From assembly GCA_030037875.1 (NCBI GenBank), contig JASHPV010000002.1, forward strand, positions 1-31,339: a stretch of DNA of 31,339 nt, given 5' to 3'. The number at the start of each line of letters is the position of its first letter. Within the stretch, counting starts at the first letter, position 1. This document shows positions 6,867 through 15,270 of the stretch, one piece after another. Below the pieces are notes generated by a model. It ran no database searches. It saw only the letters and a program-made list of their open reading frames with translations, and was not told where the DNA came from. This stretch comes from Thermoplasmata archaeon (GTDB lineage Archaea; Thermoplasmatota; Thermoplasmata; Lutacidiplasmatales; UBA184). The translations under genes were made by a program, and so were the position numbers.

Positions 6867-7808
6867 GTGACAGCGGCGGTCGTGGTCAAGAACCTGGTCA
6901 AGACCTACGGCGCGGTCCGGGCCGTGGATGGAATCGATTTCACCATCGAGACGGGGGAGGTGTTCGCCTTCCTCGGTCCCAACGGAGCGGGCAAGACCAC
7001 GACCGTCGAGATCCTCGAAGGGATCCGGCCCAGTACGTCGGGGGAGGTCAGCGTGCTGGGCAAGGATCCGTGGAAGGACGCGCGGCAGCTACAGCAGCGG
7101 ATCGGGGTGATCCCCCAGGACTTCCACTTTTTTCCCAAACTCAAACCCCGGGAGGCGATCGACCTGTATTCCGGTTTGTTCGGAGTTCCCTCCCGCGCCA
7201 CGGAACTGCTCGATCGCGTCGAACTTCCCGACAAGGACGAGGCTCTCTTCGAGAACCTATCCGGAGGACAGAAACAGAAACTCGGCTTGGCCCTAGCGCT
7301 GGTCAACGATCCCCAGCTCTGTTTCTTGGACGAGCCTACGACCGGACTGGACCCCCGGGCGCGGCGCGCCATCTGGGCGGTCATCCGGGGCCTCAAAGCC
7401 GAAGGTCGGACCGTTTTCTTGACCACCCACTACCTGGAGGAAGCGCAGCTTCTGGCTGACCGAATCGCGATCATCAACCTCGGGCACATCATTGCCGCCG
7501 GCACGCCCAAGGACATCATCCAACGGTACGGGCGGCCCGAGCGCCTGCAGATCGTGGGGGACCCGGCCATGGTGGAGCCCTTGCGCCGCCAGGTGGGCCT
7601 CCCCGTCGAGGTACAAGATGGCTCGGTCTCGGTTGAGCTGCACGCGAAAGGAGATGCGCTGAAGGTCCTCAGCTGGGTCGACTCTTCAGGCTACCGGTAC
7701 AGCAGCTTCAGCACAGCGCAAGACACGCTCGAGGACGTTTTCATCCGGCTGGTCGGCGCCTCCGACCACTCGGCGATGGACATTGCCCCGGAGGGCGACG
7801 CCGCATGA
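6867..7808 (+). CDS. ABC-2 type exporter, ATPase subunit
   Basis: A 313-residue ATP-binding cassette protein that energises the membrane partner encoded directly downstream. Walker A is GPNGAGKT (37-44), the Q-loop VIPQDF is near residue 84, the signature is LSGGQ (131-135), Walker B is LCFLDE (151-156) and the switch histidine is H188 in LTTHY. The C-terminal 100 residues form the extra domain seen in DrrA/CcmA-type export ATPases. The gene starts with GTG and its TGA overlaps the permease ATG (ATGA arrangement), so the two are translationally coupled. The exported substrate cannot be predicted. Confidence 0.92.
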   Translation: MTAAVVVKNLVKTYGAVRAVDGIDFTIETGEVFAFLGPNGAGKTTTVEILEGIRPSTSGEVSVLGKDPWKDARQLQQRIGVIPQDFHFFPKLKPREAIDLYSGLFGVPSRATELLDRVELPDKDEALFENLSGGQKQKLGLALALVNDPQLCFLDEPTTGLDPRARRAIWAVIRGLKAEGRTVFLTTHYLEEAQLLADRIAIINLGHIIAAGTPKDIIQRYGRPERLQIVGDPAMVEPLRRQVGLPVEVQDGSVSVELHAKGDALKVLSWVDSSGYRYSSFSTAQDTLEDVFIRLVGASDHSAMDIAPEGDAA

Positions 7809-8905
7809 ACGGGCGTCGGATCCGCTCCTACTTCGTGGCCTTCGCGAAGGGGTACATCCGGAACCCCATCGGGCTCTTCTTCACGCTCATTTTTCCGATC
7901 ATTCTGATCCTGATCTTCGGGGCCGTCTTTGCGAATGCAGGCTCGTCGGTGGTCCCGCTGTACGTCGAGAACCTGGACCATGATTCCCCCGCGAGCGTGG
8001 CTTTCCTAAGCGCGCTGAACGATACGGGGGCCGTTCAAGTCTATGTCATCAGCCCCACCGCGGGTAATCTCTCGGCCTATCTGGCGAAGAACAGCGAAAC
8101 CGCCGGCCTCCTCATCCCCGATGGTTTCGAGTCGGCGTTGGTTGCCAAGACTCCCGTGGACGTGGTCGTCTTCACTAATCCCGCCGCGGCGTCCCAGGCC
8201 GGGATCGTGATCGGTGCCGTGCAGGGCGTCGAAAGCGCGTTCAACCTCAAGGAGGCCGGAGGGTCCGTCGTCGTCTCCTCATCCTATCTGAACGTCGGCA
8301 GTCGGATCTTCACCTACATCGATTACCTGATCCCGGGCCTCATCGGCTTCTCGATCCTGACCAGTCCGATGTTCTCGATGGTCAACATCAGTTCCACGTG
8401 GAAGCGGGACAAACTGTTCCGTCAGCTCTCCCTGACGCCACTGACCCGGGCCGAATGGCTGACGGCGGCGATGATCTGGTATGTTCTGCTCGCGATCGTG
8501 GCGGCCCTGGTCATGATCTTCGTGGGTCGAACGGTGTTTGGCGCTCATGTCTCGGTGGTCCCGTGGATGTTCCCCTTCCTGGTGGCCGGCCCGGTTCTGT
8601 TCGTCTCGGTGGGGCTCTTGGCCGGGTCGGTGTCGAAGACTCCCGAAACGGCAGCGGTCATCGGGAACGTCATCCTCTTCCCGATGATGTTCCTCTCCGG
8701 AACGTTCTTCCCGGTCTCAGGCTTCCCGCAGTACCTGCAGACGGTCGCCCATGTGCTCCCCCTCTACTACGTGATCGACGGACTGAACGATGGCATCCTG
8801 TTCGGCAACTCCGTGGGGGCGCTACGAGACCTGGTCATCGTGCTGATCGTGGCGGCCGTTCTCTTCGCCGCGGCCGTCTCGGTCTTCAGCTGGCGCGAGG
8901 ACTGA
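7805..8905 (+). CDS. ABC-2 type exporter, permease subunit
   Basis: A 366-residue membrane protein with the YhgE/YbhR-like layout of ABC-2 permeases. It has one N-terminal membrane helix (IGLFFTLIFPIILILIFGAV), an external domain of about 125 residues with no cysteine, then five or six C-terminal membrane helices. These include the LIPGLIGFSILTSPMF segment and the family-typical FLSGTFFPVSGFP before the last helices. It forms a two-gene operon with the overlapping ATPase gene. Lipids, drugs or polysaccharides are typical substrates of such exporters; none can be chosen here. Confidence 0.88.
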   Translation: MNGRRIRSYFVAFAKGYIRNPIGLFFTLIFPIILILIFGAVFANAGSSVVPLYVENLDHDSPASVAFLSALNDTGAVQVYVISPTAGNLSAYLAKNSETAGLLIPDGFESALVAKTPVDVVVFTNPAAASQAGIVIGAVQGVESAFNLKEAGGSVVVSSSYLNVGSRIFTYIDYLIPGLIGFSILTSPMFSMVNISSTWKRDKLFRQLSLTPLTRAEWLTAAMIWYVLLAIVAALVMIFVGRTVFGAHVSVVPWMFPFLVAGPVLFVSVGLLAGSVSKTPETAAVIGNVILFPMMFLSGTFFPVSGFPQYLQTVAHVLPLYYVIDGLNDGILFGNSVGALRDLVIVLIVAAVLFAAAVSVFSWRED

Positions 8906-8946
8906 ACCACCGCCTACGATCCTCGACGGCCATCCGCCGGCCAACG

Positions 8947-8952
8947 CTTAAG
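8947..8952 (+). promoter_or_regulatory. TATA-like element before the GyrI-like gene
   Basis: CTTAAG is centred 35 nt upstream of the ATG at 8985, which would leave a leader of about 10 nt. GGAATTC at 8958-8964 is a closer alternative. Confidence 0.3.
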
Positions 8953-8984
8953 CGGCCCGGAATTCTCCGCCCCCGAGGGATTCC

Positions 8985-9437
8985 ATGACCGTCGATTTTG
9001 GGTACAAGCGAATGCCATCACTCCGGGTCGCGACCCTCTCGCGGACCGGCGGATGGGACGAGAAGAAGCTCCGGGGCCAGTACAAGACCATCGCCGAGTG
9101 GGCCAAGAAAAACCACCTCCGCATGGGCCGGTGGTTGTTCTTCGAGCCGAATATGCGGACCTTCATCGCCGGCATCGAAGTGAAGGGCGCGGCGAAGGGG
9201 AGTGGCCGGATCCGGCTGCGGACCCTTCCGGCCGCGACGGTCGCCCGCGTGGTGTTCGACCCCGACGAGGTGTCGCCCCGGGTCATTTACCACGGGATGA
9301 ACGACTGGCTGAAATGGCAGAAGAAGGAAAAGAAGATCAAGAAACCCCTCTCCTACCGCGAAGTATACTCCGGCGACCCTTGGTCCGGACCGAAGGTCTG
9401 GGCCCACACCGAGATCCAGGTCGTTGTCAAGAAGTGA
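8985..9437 (+). CDS. GyrI-like small-molecule-binding domain protein
   Basis: A 150-residue stand-alone protein of the GyrI-like / AraC effector-binding fold. Typical elements are LRVATLSRTGGWDEKKLRGQ at the start, a middle helix (IAEWAKKNHLRM), the paired strand MRTFIAGIEVK, and the C-terminal TEIQVVVKK, which resembles the closing strand of the family. These domains bind hydrophobic or cationic small molecules in MerR-type regulators or act alone. There is no DNA-binding domain attached. It follows the ABC exporter by 79 nt with its own likely promoter, and a ligand-linked role with that exporter is possible but unproven. Confidence 0.78.
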   Translation: MTVDFGYKRMPSLRVATLSRTGGWDEKKLRGQYKTIAEWAKKNHLRMGRWLFFEPNMRTFIAGIEVKGAAKGSGRIRLRTLPAATVARVVFDPDEVSPRVIYHGMNDWLKWQKKEKKIKKPLSYREVYSGDPWSGPKVWAHTEIQVVVKK

Positions 9438-9497
9438 GCCCGGAGCCACGCCGGGGGCGCGAACGCGGGAGGAGTTCGCCGAGGGCCGAACGGCGGC

Positions 9498-10409
9498 CTA
9501 GGTGAACAGGTCCTCCAGCGGGTTCTCCATCTCCTTCACTTCCCGGATCTGGACCCCCTTCGCGATCAGTTCCTGGACCAGCCGGGGGACCTCTTCGGGC
9601 CCAGAAAGTTCCTGGAGATAGTAATCCCCCTTCTTCGAGGCCGGGGACAATATGCCCTCCGCGCCCTCGGCCCGGATCCCAATGACGTACTTGGCGGGGC
9701 GAAGCTCGCTCAAGAGACCGAAATATCCGAGCTTTCCATCCCGAATGGCGAGCACGTACTTCCCGATCTCCTTCGCCTCAAACAGATTGTGCGAGGAATA
9801 GAGCACGAGGTGGTTCTGGCTGAGCCGGAGCACGAGGTCACGGATCTCCCGGGCCAGCTTGGGGTCGAGGTTGCTTGTCGGTTCGTCGAGGAGATAGATG
9901 GCCCGCTCCTGGAGGAAGACCCGGGCGATAGAGACCCTTTTCTTTTGACCCTGGCTCAGCTCGGAAAAGAACTTGGGCCGAAGCTCTTCGATCCCGAGTA
10001 GCTGAACGACCCGGTCGACCTCGGCGGGTCCCACGCCTTCAACGGTCGCGTAGAAGCGGAGTGCCTCGTCGACGCGTAGACCGTCGGGAATCCCGTCGAT
10101 GTGCGACAGGTACTGAAGACGGGTACGGGATTCCTCCCGCCCGATGTCGATTCCGTCGATCCGAACAGTCCCCGTGTACGGTTCCAGGATCCCGGCCAGC
10201 GTCCGGAACAGCGTCGTCTTCCCGGCGCCGTTAGGCCCGAGCACGACGTAGATCGCCGGCTCTTCTACGACGAACGAGATCCCCTCGAGGACCTTCCGAC
10301 CATGATATCCCGAGCTCACTCCCTGCAGTTCGATCCGGTGACTGGCTGGCGCTCCAGTGGGTTCGTTCGAGGCAGGGAGGGGACCAGGGAAAGCGGACAT
10401 GTGCGCCAC
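9498..10409 (-). CDS. ABC transporter ATPase (second system)
   Basis: A 303-residue ABC ATPase with Walker A GPNGAGKT (58-65), signature LSQGQKKRV (151-159), Walker B IYLLDEP (171-177) and switch H207 in YSSHNLF. The signature has Q in place of the usual second G position, a common variant. The C-terminal part ends ENPLEDLFT, as in many exporters where this segment follows a small regulatory domain. The GTG at 10409 lies 3 nt after the permease stop; an ATG at 10400 is an equally good start. It is the second gene of the permease-ATPase operon read from 11135. The substrate is unknown. Confidence 0.9.
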   Translation of the reverse strand: MAHMSAFPGPLPASNEPTGAPASHRIELQGVSSGYHGRKVLEGISFVVEEPAIYVVLGPNGAGKTTLFRTLAGILEPYTGTVRIDGIDIGREESRTRLQYLSHIDGIPDGLRVDEALRFYATVEGVGPAEVDRVVQLLGIEELRPKFFSELSQGQKKRVSIARVFLQERAIYLLDEPTSNLDPKLAREIRDLVLRLSQNHLVLYSSHNLFEAKEIGKYVLAIRDGKLGYFGLLSELRPAKYVIGIRAEGAEGILSPASKKGDYYLQELSGPEEVPRLVQELIAKGVQIREVKEMENPLEDLFT

Positions 10410-10412
10410 TGA

Positions 10413-11135
10413 TCAGAGGGGAGAGAGAAACCGCTCGCGTCCCATCAGTCGCGCGGACAGCGCCAATAGTCCGACCACCGCCACAATGATAGCGACCGCA
10501 GCTCCCGACGTGATGTAATAGAAGTACATTTTCGGGGCCGCTTCCGCGACGATGAACACCAGGAGGGAAGGGGCGATTCCCAGCATCGGAGCGATGCCAA
10601 TCGGACTGTTGATCCCCGTTCGTGGCGTGGAGACGGAGGACCAGATCATCCCCACGGTCGAGATGAACAATCCACCCGCGAAGCTCATCGGAACCGTGTA
10701 GAACGCGATCGTCTGCCAAAAATCGACCGTGAAAGCGACCCCTCGAGAAACGGCGGCGCCCAATCCGACCGTCAGGGAAAGTCCTAGAATGATGGCACTC
10801 ATCGACGCGGTCGCGAGAAGGCCGTCGGCAAACAGCGTACGAGGCCGAAGGCCGTAAGCGATGAGGTACTCGAACACCCCCTTGGTCCGGTCGCTGGTGA
10901 ATGTCATGAGGCCCCCCATCGAACCCAAGGTGGCGAAGAAGGGAAGCTCCAGCGGGAACGTCGTCAGAAACGTCGCCGAGGTCTTTCCGGCCGCGAGGAG
11001 GACCAGCGAGAGGAATAAGGAGAGTCCAGTCCCTATGGCGAGAAATCGCCAACCGATGACCGCCGTGCGTCGAATGGTAGTGCCCGCCATCGCGAACGTC
11101 CCTGCCGCCCGGTCGTTACTGGCTGGGTACGACAT
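10413..11135 (-). CDS. ABC-type permease (second system)
   Basis: A 240-residue membrane protein with about six hydrophobic helices, including FLAIGTGLSLFLSLVLLAAG, ELPFFATLGSMGGLMTF, IILGLSLTVGLGAAV and AAVAIIVAVVGLLALSA. The motif TSDRTKGVFEYLIAYGLRPR after the second helix resembles the coupling loop of ABC-2 permeases, where the element contacting the ATPase sits. The open frame extends to 11270, but its extra N-terminal residues are Arg/Pro-rich and lie antisense to the start of the MOSC gene. The ATG at 11135 has a CTTAAG box 28 nt upstream and gives a normal N-terminus. It is co-transcribed with the ATPase gene. Confidence 0.82.
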   Translation of the reverse strand: MSYPASNDRAAGTFAMAGTTIRRTAVIGWRFLAIGTGLSLFLSLVLLAAGKTSATFLTTFPLELPFFATLGSMGGLMTFTSDRTKGVFEYLIAYGLRPRTLFADGLLATASMSAIILGLSLTVGLGAAVSRGVAFTVDFWQTIAFYTVPMSFAGGLFISTVGMIWSSVSTPRTGINSPIGIAPMLGIAPSLLVFIVAEAAPKMYFYYITSGAAVAIIVAVVGLLALSARLMGRERFLSPL

Positions 11136-11160
11136 CCTGGGCGGACGACCGGCTGAAGCC

Positions 11161-11166
11161 CTTAAG
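11161..11166 (-). promoter_or_regulatory. TATA-like box of the second ABC operon
   Basis: CTTAAG is centred about 28 nt before the ATG at 11135 and supports that shorter start. Confidence 0.35.
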
Positions 11167-11257
11167 CGGTTCGCTCGTAATCCTGGCCCGGATCGGATTT
11201 TGCCGAATCGCGAAGGACAGGCTTGATGGGTATCGACGTTTTGGTCATCAGGAATCC

Positions 11258-11776
11258 TTGACCGCTGCACCGAACCCGCCGGCCGGACCCTCGCTGCACG
11301 GGCGAGTCCGGTCGCTCCACCGGAAGCCAGAAACCGGGTCCGAGCATGGCCTCCCGAAGCCCGTCGTTCGAGAGATTCGCATTGCCCGGGGCGGTGTCGA
11401 AGGTGACTTCAACCGCTATCGGCACGAGGAGCAGCACGACGAGCCGAACCAGGCGGTCCTGTTGATGCCCGTCGAAATGATCCGCAGCCTCAATGCCGAG
11501 GGGTGGCCCATCGGGGAGGGAGACATCGGGGAGAACGTCACGACCGAGGGGATCCCCTACAGCGCGTTTCACCCCGGTGACCGGTTCCGGGTGGGAGAAG
11601 CGGTGCTCGAGGTGTCGAAGCCCTGCGTCCCGTGCACCAATCTCTACCTGCTTCCCTATGTCGGAGATGAAAAGGGGCCCGGATTCCTCAAGACGATGCT
11701 CGACCGCCGCGGCTGGTACGCCTCGGTGGTTCGCGAAGGCCGCGTGCGCTCTGGCGACCCCATTGAGCGGGCCTGA
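11258..11776 (+). CDS. MOSC domain protein
   Basis: A 172-residue single-domain MOSC protein. The MOSC fold occurs at the C-terminus of molybdenum-cofactor sulfurase and in enzymes such as YiiM and mARC. Recognisable blocks are the basic opening GRVRSLHRKPE, GGVEGDFNRYRH, the family hallmark GEGDIGENVTTEGI (86-99) and KPCVPCTNLY, where C123 or C126 occupies the conserved cysteine region thought to handle sulfur or substrate. The start appears to be TTG with a GGTATCG element about 26 nt upstream; no other start lies before the domain. A role in sulfur or molybdenum chemistry follows from the family but its substrate is unknown. Confidence 0.85.
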   Translation: MTAAPNPPAGPSLHGRVRSLHRKPETGSEHGLPKPVVREIRIARGGVEGDFNRYRHEEQHDEPNQAVLLMPVEMIRSLNAEGWPIGEGDIGENVTTEGIPYSAFHPGDRFRVGEAVLEVSKPCVPCTNLYLLPYVGDEKGPGFLKTMLDRRGWYASVVREGRVRSGDPIERA

Positions 11777-11820
11777 GTCGGTCCGGACCCCCGGATCCCC
11801 CGCCCGGCTCGAGCGGGAGG

Positions 11821-11827
11821 TTTTTGA
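11821..11827 (+). promoter_or_regulatory. TATA box of the 6-TM protein gene
   Basis: TTTTTGA is centred 28 nt before the GTG at 11852, consistent with a leaderless start. Confidence 0.45.
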
Positions 11828-11851
11828 ACTGCGCGGTGCGAACTAGTTCGT

Positions 11852-12544
11852 GTGGCACCGAACCTGCGGTTGAGCCTAACGATCTTCACAATCGGTTTCG
11901 CCATCGAGGCGGGGGTCAACGCCTACGACATACTGACCGGTTCCTCGAAGGGCACCACGGGCGAGGTGCTGTTCATCATCGGTGTCGTCGCCACGCTCTT
12001 CGGCGTGACCTTCCTCACGATTGGCCGGCACGAGTGGAACGAGCTTCACAAGCAGCGGGTTCACCACGCGCACCTGACATTCCTGGTGACGGTCTTGCTC
12101 GCTCTCGCGGCCGCCGGGCCGGTGGCCTACTACGTGTACATGTCGGCTCTGGCTCTCCCCACCTGGCTTGCCTACGAGGTGGGTGCGGCCGTTGGGGCGT
12201 CCTTGTTCTTTTCCTTCGTTCTCTATGCGATCATCGTCTACCATCTGCTCGGGACGACCGGACGCGCGATCCTGATCGCCGCCCTCGTGGCGGCGGTCCC
12301 CGTCGTGGGGGTCGTGGGCTTCCACATCGCGGGAGCCCTGCCCACCTACCTCGCGACGGTGCGGTCGAGCCCGACCAAGCTCGCCGCGCTGATCGAGCCA
12401 GTGGCGACCTATCTCTCGTACATGTTCCTCGCGTACGGTCTCTTCGCCGTGGCCTACATCGACGCGCACCGGCGGGTCGCACGAGGATTGGAACCCCCGG
12501 GCGCCGAGGGCGCCGCCACCTCGATCCCGGCGCGCCCCTCGTAG
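11852..12544 (+). CDS. Six-TM integral membrane protein of unknown function
   Basis: A 230-residue protein with six predicted membrane segments (for example LSLTIFTIGFAIEAGVNAY, VLFIIGVVATLFGVTFL, FLVTVLLALAAAGPVAYYVY, GASLFFSFVLYAIIVYHLL). It has short loops and a 30-residue hydrophilic C-terminal tail. A basic loop with several histidines (KQRVHHAH) lies between the second and third helices. I do not recognise the family. The GTG start is fixed by the upstream TTTTTGA box. The gene is 57 nt upstream of the aminotransferase, which has its own promoter, so no functional link is indicated. Confidence 0.7.
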   Translation: MAPNLRLSLTIFTIGFAIEAGVNAYDILTGSSKGTTGEVLFIIGVVATLFGVTFLTIGRHEWNELHKQRVHHAHLTFLVTVLLALAAAGPVAYYVYMSALALPTWLAYEVGAAVGASLFFSFVLYAIIVYHLLGTTGRAILIAALVAAVPVVGVVGFHIAGALPTYLATVRSSPTKLAALIEPVATYLSYMFLAYGLFAVAYIDAHRRVARGLEPPGAEGAATSIPARPS

Positions 12545-12573
12545 AACGCCGGAGTGGGCGGAAGCCGGCCTCC

Positions 12574-12579
12574 TTTTAC
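12574..12579 (+). promoter_or_regulatory. TATA box of the aminotransferase gene
   Basis: TTTTAC is centred 25 nt upstream of the ATG at 12602 and decides that start against the in-frame codon at 12554. Confidence 0.5.
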
Positions 12580-12601
12580 GGCGTGCGGTCTGCGGCCCAT
12601 C

Positions 12602-13747
12602 ATGCGGGTCGACGACATTAGCGAGTCCCCGATCCTCTCTCTCATCGACCGCATTTTCGAGCAGCGCCGGCGCGGAGCCACCATCCTAGGGTTGCACATC
12701 GGGGAGCCTGACTTTGACACGCCCGCCGGGATACGCGCCGCCGCCGCCCGGGCGATGGATGAGGGTCTGACCCACTACGGACCGGCCCAGGGGATGCTCG
12801 ACCTTCGCGAGGCGATCGCGGAGAGGCTTCACCGCCTGCACGCGATCCCCGTCACGGCCGGCGACGTCGTCGTGATGCCGGGGAAGCTCGCCATCTATGC
12901 GAGTCTTCTGTCCGCGACCGACCCGGGAGACGAGGTATTGCTCCCGGACCCGACGTATCTATTCGAGCAACCGGTGCAGCTCGCGGGCGCGCGCCCAGTC
13001 TACTTTCCGCTGAGGGAGGACTTCTCCTTCGACCCCAAGGCCCTCAAGGAAGCAATCACCCCACGGAGCCGCGCGTTGATTCTCACCTCCCCCTCGAACC
13101 CGACCGGGCGGCTCCTGAGCCGCGACGAAGTTCGAGCCGCGCTCTCGATCGCCCGGGACCATGACCTGACAGTCCTCAGTGATGAAACGTACGAGTCGCT
13201 CGTTTACGAGGGGCCGCACGTGGCGCCCGCCAGTCTTCCCGAAGGCGCCGGCCGGGTGGTGACGATCGGAAGCTTTTCGAAAATGTTCGCCATGACCGGC
13301 TGGCGGGCGGGGTACGCCGTTGCACCCCCGACTCTGCGCGGCCGATTGGTGAAGGTCGTCGAACACACGCTGACCTGCATACCTCCCTTCATCCAGCGGG
13401 CCTGTCTATGGGGGCTCCAGAACTCCGAACCGGACGTGATTCGGTTTCGGGAGGAGTTCCGCCACCGGCGCGACGAGCTCTTCGACCTGTTGCAAAGCAT
13501 CCCGGGTCTTGAGCTCGTCCGGCCGGCGGGTGCGTTCTACATGTTCCCGCGGTACGACCTCCCCATGTCGTCCGTCGATTTCTGTAATCAGGTCCTCGAC
13601 GAGGAGCAGCTCGCCCTTGTGCCCGGAGTCTCGTTCGGCCCCCACGGGGAGGGGCACTTCCGCATCTCGTTCACCGCCCCGATGGCTTCCCTTCAAGAGG
13701 GCGCGCGACGGCTCCGCCACTTTCTCGAACATCACCACGCGAGATAG
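12602..13747 (+). CDS. Class I/II (AspC-like) PLP-dependent aminotransferase
   Basis: A 381-residue fold-type I aminotransferase. It opens with the substrate-side LHIGEPDFDTP and YGPAQGMLDLREAI, then the SPSNPTG loop (163-169), the cofactor-binding D194 and Y197 in LSDETYESL, and the Schiff-base lysine K227 in GSFSKMFAMTGWRAGY. The C-terminal FRISF contains the carboxylate-binding arginine. It would move an amino group between an amino acid and a 2-oxoacid; aspartate, alanine or aromatic substrates are all possible for this subgroup. The length is typical. It has its own leaderless promoter. Confidence 0.92.
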   Translation: MRVDDISESPILSLIDRIFEQRRRGATILGLHIGEPDFDTPAGIRAAAARAMDEGLTHYGPAQGMLDLREAIAERLHRLHAIPVTAGDVVVMPGKLAIYASLLSATDPGDEVLLPDPTYLFEQPVQLAGARPVYFPLREDFSFDPKALKEAITPRSRALILTSPSNPTGRLLSRDEVRAALSIARDHDLTVLSDETYESLVYEGPHVAPASLPEGAGRVVTIGSFSKMFAMTGWRAGYAVAPPTLRGRLVKVVEHTLTCIPPFIQRACLWGLQNSEPDVIRFREEFRHRRDELFDLLQSIPGLELVRPAGAFYMFPRYDLPMSSVDFCNQVLDEEQLALVPGVSFGPHGEGHFRISFTAPMASLQEGARRLRHFLEHHHAR

Positions 13748-13759
13748 CACAAAACGACC

Positions 13760-13767
13760 TTTTAGTA
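13760..13767 (+). promoter_or_regulatory. TATA box of the cyclase/SDR operon
   Basis: TTTTAGTA is centred 26 nt before the GTG at 13790; a clear leaderless promoter. Confidence 0.55.
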
Positions 13768-13789
13768 GCCGGAGGCTTGGGGGCCATCC

Positions 13790-14449
13790 GTGCCGGCCTC
13801 GACCCGTGTCCACGACCTCACGGCTACGTTCCGGACCCACATGCCCGTGTGGCCCACCTCCCCGTTGCCCATCTTGGAGCCGCTCGGCGTCATCGCGCGA
13901 GACGGCTACTCGGTGGAGCGCTTGAACGCTCTCACGCACAGCGGCACCCACCTCGACGCCCCCTACCACTTCCTCGAGTCCGGAAGGACCGTGGATCAGA
14001 TCGCACCGGGGGACCTCACGGGCGTCGGTGCCGTCTTGGACCTCCGGAAGGAGATCACCAGCGACGTGATCCCCCAGGCGGCGATCCAGCGCCACTGGCC
14101 CACGTCCTTCCAGCCCGAGATCGTGCTCCTGGAGACCGGCTGGAGCCACATACGGGCGCCGACAAGGAAGTACCTGTACGATTTCCCCGGTATTGCGCCC
14201 GCCACAGCGGAGTGGCTCGCCGAGAAGAAGGTCAAGGGGGTCGGAACCGACACGCTTGGAATCGACCCTTTCGCGAACGCGAAATTCGAGTCGCACAAGG
14301 TGCTCCTGGGTCATGACATCTGGATCCTCGAAGCGCTGGACCACCTCGACACCCTGCGCGAGGGAACTCCATACACCATCGTGGCCGGACCCCTCAAGCT
14401 CGAGGGAGCGAGTGGAGCCATGAGCCGGGTCTTCGCGATCGAGACCTGA
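13790..14449 (+). CDS. Cyclase family protein (kynurenine formamidase-like metal hydrolase)
   Basis: A 219-residue enzyme of the putative cyclase family (arylformamidase / isatin hydrolase relatives). The metal-binding hallmark HSGTHLDAPYH spans residues 50-60 with H50, H54, D56 and H60 present. Further family segments are LLETGWSH and VGTDTLGIDP, and HKVLLGHDIWILEALDHLD near the end. Members hydrolyse amides or lactams such as N-formylkynurenine. No other tryptophan-degradation gene is visible, so the substrate is open. The gene is the first of a two-gene operon with the SDR, 13 nt apart. Confidence 0.88.
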   Translation: MPASTRVHDLTATFRTHMPVWPTSPLPILEPLGVIARDGYSVERLNALTHSGTHLDAPYHFLESGRTVDQIAPGDLTGVGAVLDLRKEITSDVIPQAAIQRHWPTSFQPEIVLLETGWSHIRAPTRKYLYDFPGIAPATAEWLAEKKVKGVGTDTLGIDPFANAKFESHKVLLGHDIWILEALDHLDTLREGTPYTIVAGPLKLEGASGAMSRVFAIET

Positions 14450-14451
14450 CC

Positions 14452-14456
14452 GAGGA
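14452..14456 (+). promoter_or_regulatory. Shine-Dalgarno-like element of the SDR gene
   Basis: GAGGA lies 6 nt before the ATG at 14463, in the gap after the cyclase stop. It fits the need for a ribosome-binding site at an internal operon gene, in contrast to the leaderless first gene. Confidence 0.45.
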
Positions 14457-14462
14457 ACGATC

Positions 14463-15257
14463 ATGCCCCTCTCCTCCGGATTGAAGGGCCAACGTGTCCT
14501 GGTCACGGCCGCGAGCCAAGGGATCGGCTTCGCCGCCGCGCAGGCGTTCCTCGAGGAGGGGGCGCGGGTTGTGGTCAACGGCTCGAACCCGGCCCGGCTC
14601 GACACGGCGGTGCAGACTTTGCGCCCGCTCGGGGAAGTCCACGGGGTGGTCGCCGACCTGGCCCGGCACGATGAGCTGGACCGGCTCGTTGGTGAAACAA
14701 CGACCGCCCTCGGAGGAGTCGATACGTTGGTCTACGTTACCGGCTCGCCGGCGCCCGGGACGTTCATGGAGCAAGATTTCGATACCTGGCAGGCCGCTGC
14801 GGCCCTCTTGACGGTGAGCCCGGCCTATCTGGCCAAGAAGGTCGCCGAACTCATGCTGGCCTCTCAGACAAAGGGAAGGATGGTCTTCTCCGCGTCCTCG
14901 GCGATTCGCGAGCCGATACCGAACATCGCGACCTCGAACGTCTGCCGGATCGCGATCGCGGGACTCGTGCGCACCCTGGCCCGGGAGCTGGGACCGAATG
15001 GGATTCGAGTGAACGGGGTGCTCCCCGGCTTGATCGCGACCGACCGACTCGCCCACGTGTTCGGAGACGCGGCCAAGCGCCGGGGCGTCACCCCGGAACA
15101 GGCCCGCGATTTCGCCGTCCGGGAGATCCCGTTGGGTCGTATCGGAAGCCCGGAAGAGCTGGCCCGAGTCTTCGTGTTTCTCGGGAGCGAGATGTCCTCG
15201 TTCGTGAGCGGCGCGCTCCTGCCGGTCGACGGCGGAGCCTTGCACTCCGTCGGCTGA
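14463..15257 (+). CDS. Short-chain dehydrogenase/reductase with degenerate catalytic motif
   Basis: A 264-residue Rossmann-fold protein. The cofactor loop reads TAASQGIG (15-22) instead of the usual TGxxxGIG. The region that normally carries the catalytic YxxxK reads SNVCR (158-162), so S158 and R162 replace tyrosine and lysine. The rest of the fold is normal: VNGVLPG after the helix and the C-terminal FVSGALLPVDGG. A beta-ketoacyl-reductase-like SDR subgroup is known to share such imperfect motifs. The protein may have altered catalysis or serve mainly as a binding protein. It is co-transcribed with the cyclase, hinting at consecutive steps on one substrate. Confidence 0.85.
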   Translation: MPLSSGLKGQRVLVTAASQGIGFAAAQAFLEEGARVVVNGSNPARLDTAVQTLRPLGEVHGVVADLARHDELDRLVGETTTALGGVDTLVYVTGSPAPGTFMEQDFDTWQAAAALLTVSPAYLAKKVAELMLASQTKGRMVFSASSAIREPIPNIATSNVCRIAIAGLVRTLARELGPNGIRVNGVLPGLIATDRLAHVFGDAAKRRGVTPEQARDFAVREIPLGRIGSPEELARVFVFLGSEMSSFVSGALLPVDGGALHSVG

Positions 15258-15270
15258 GCGCCGGGCGGGC

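Noticed and set aside
11136..11270. N-terminal extension of the second ABC permease
   Set aside because: Arg/Pro-rich, antisense to the MOSC start, and inconsistent with a promoter element 28 nt before the ATG at 11135.
13406..14605. 399-codon minus-strand frame across the aminotransferase and cyclase genes
   Set aside because: Complementary to two well-supported genes, charged and low-complexity, no recognisable motif.
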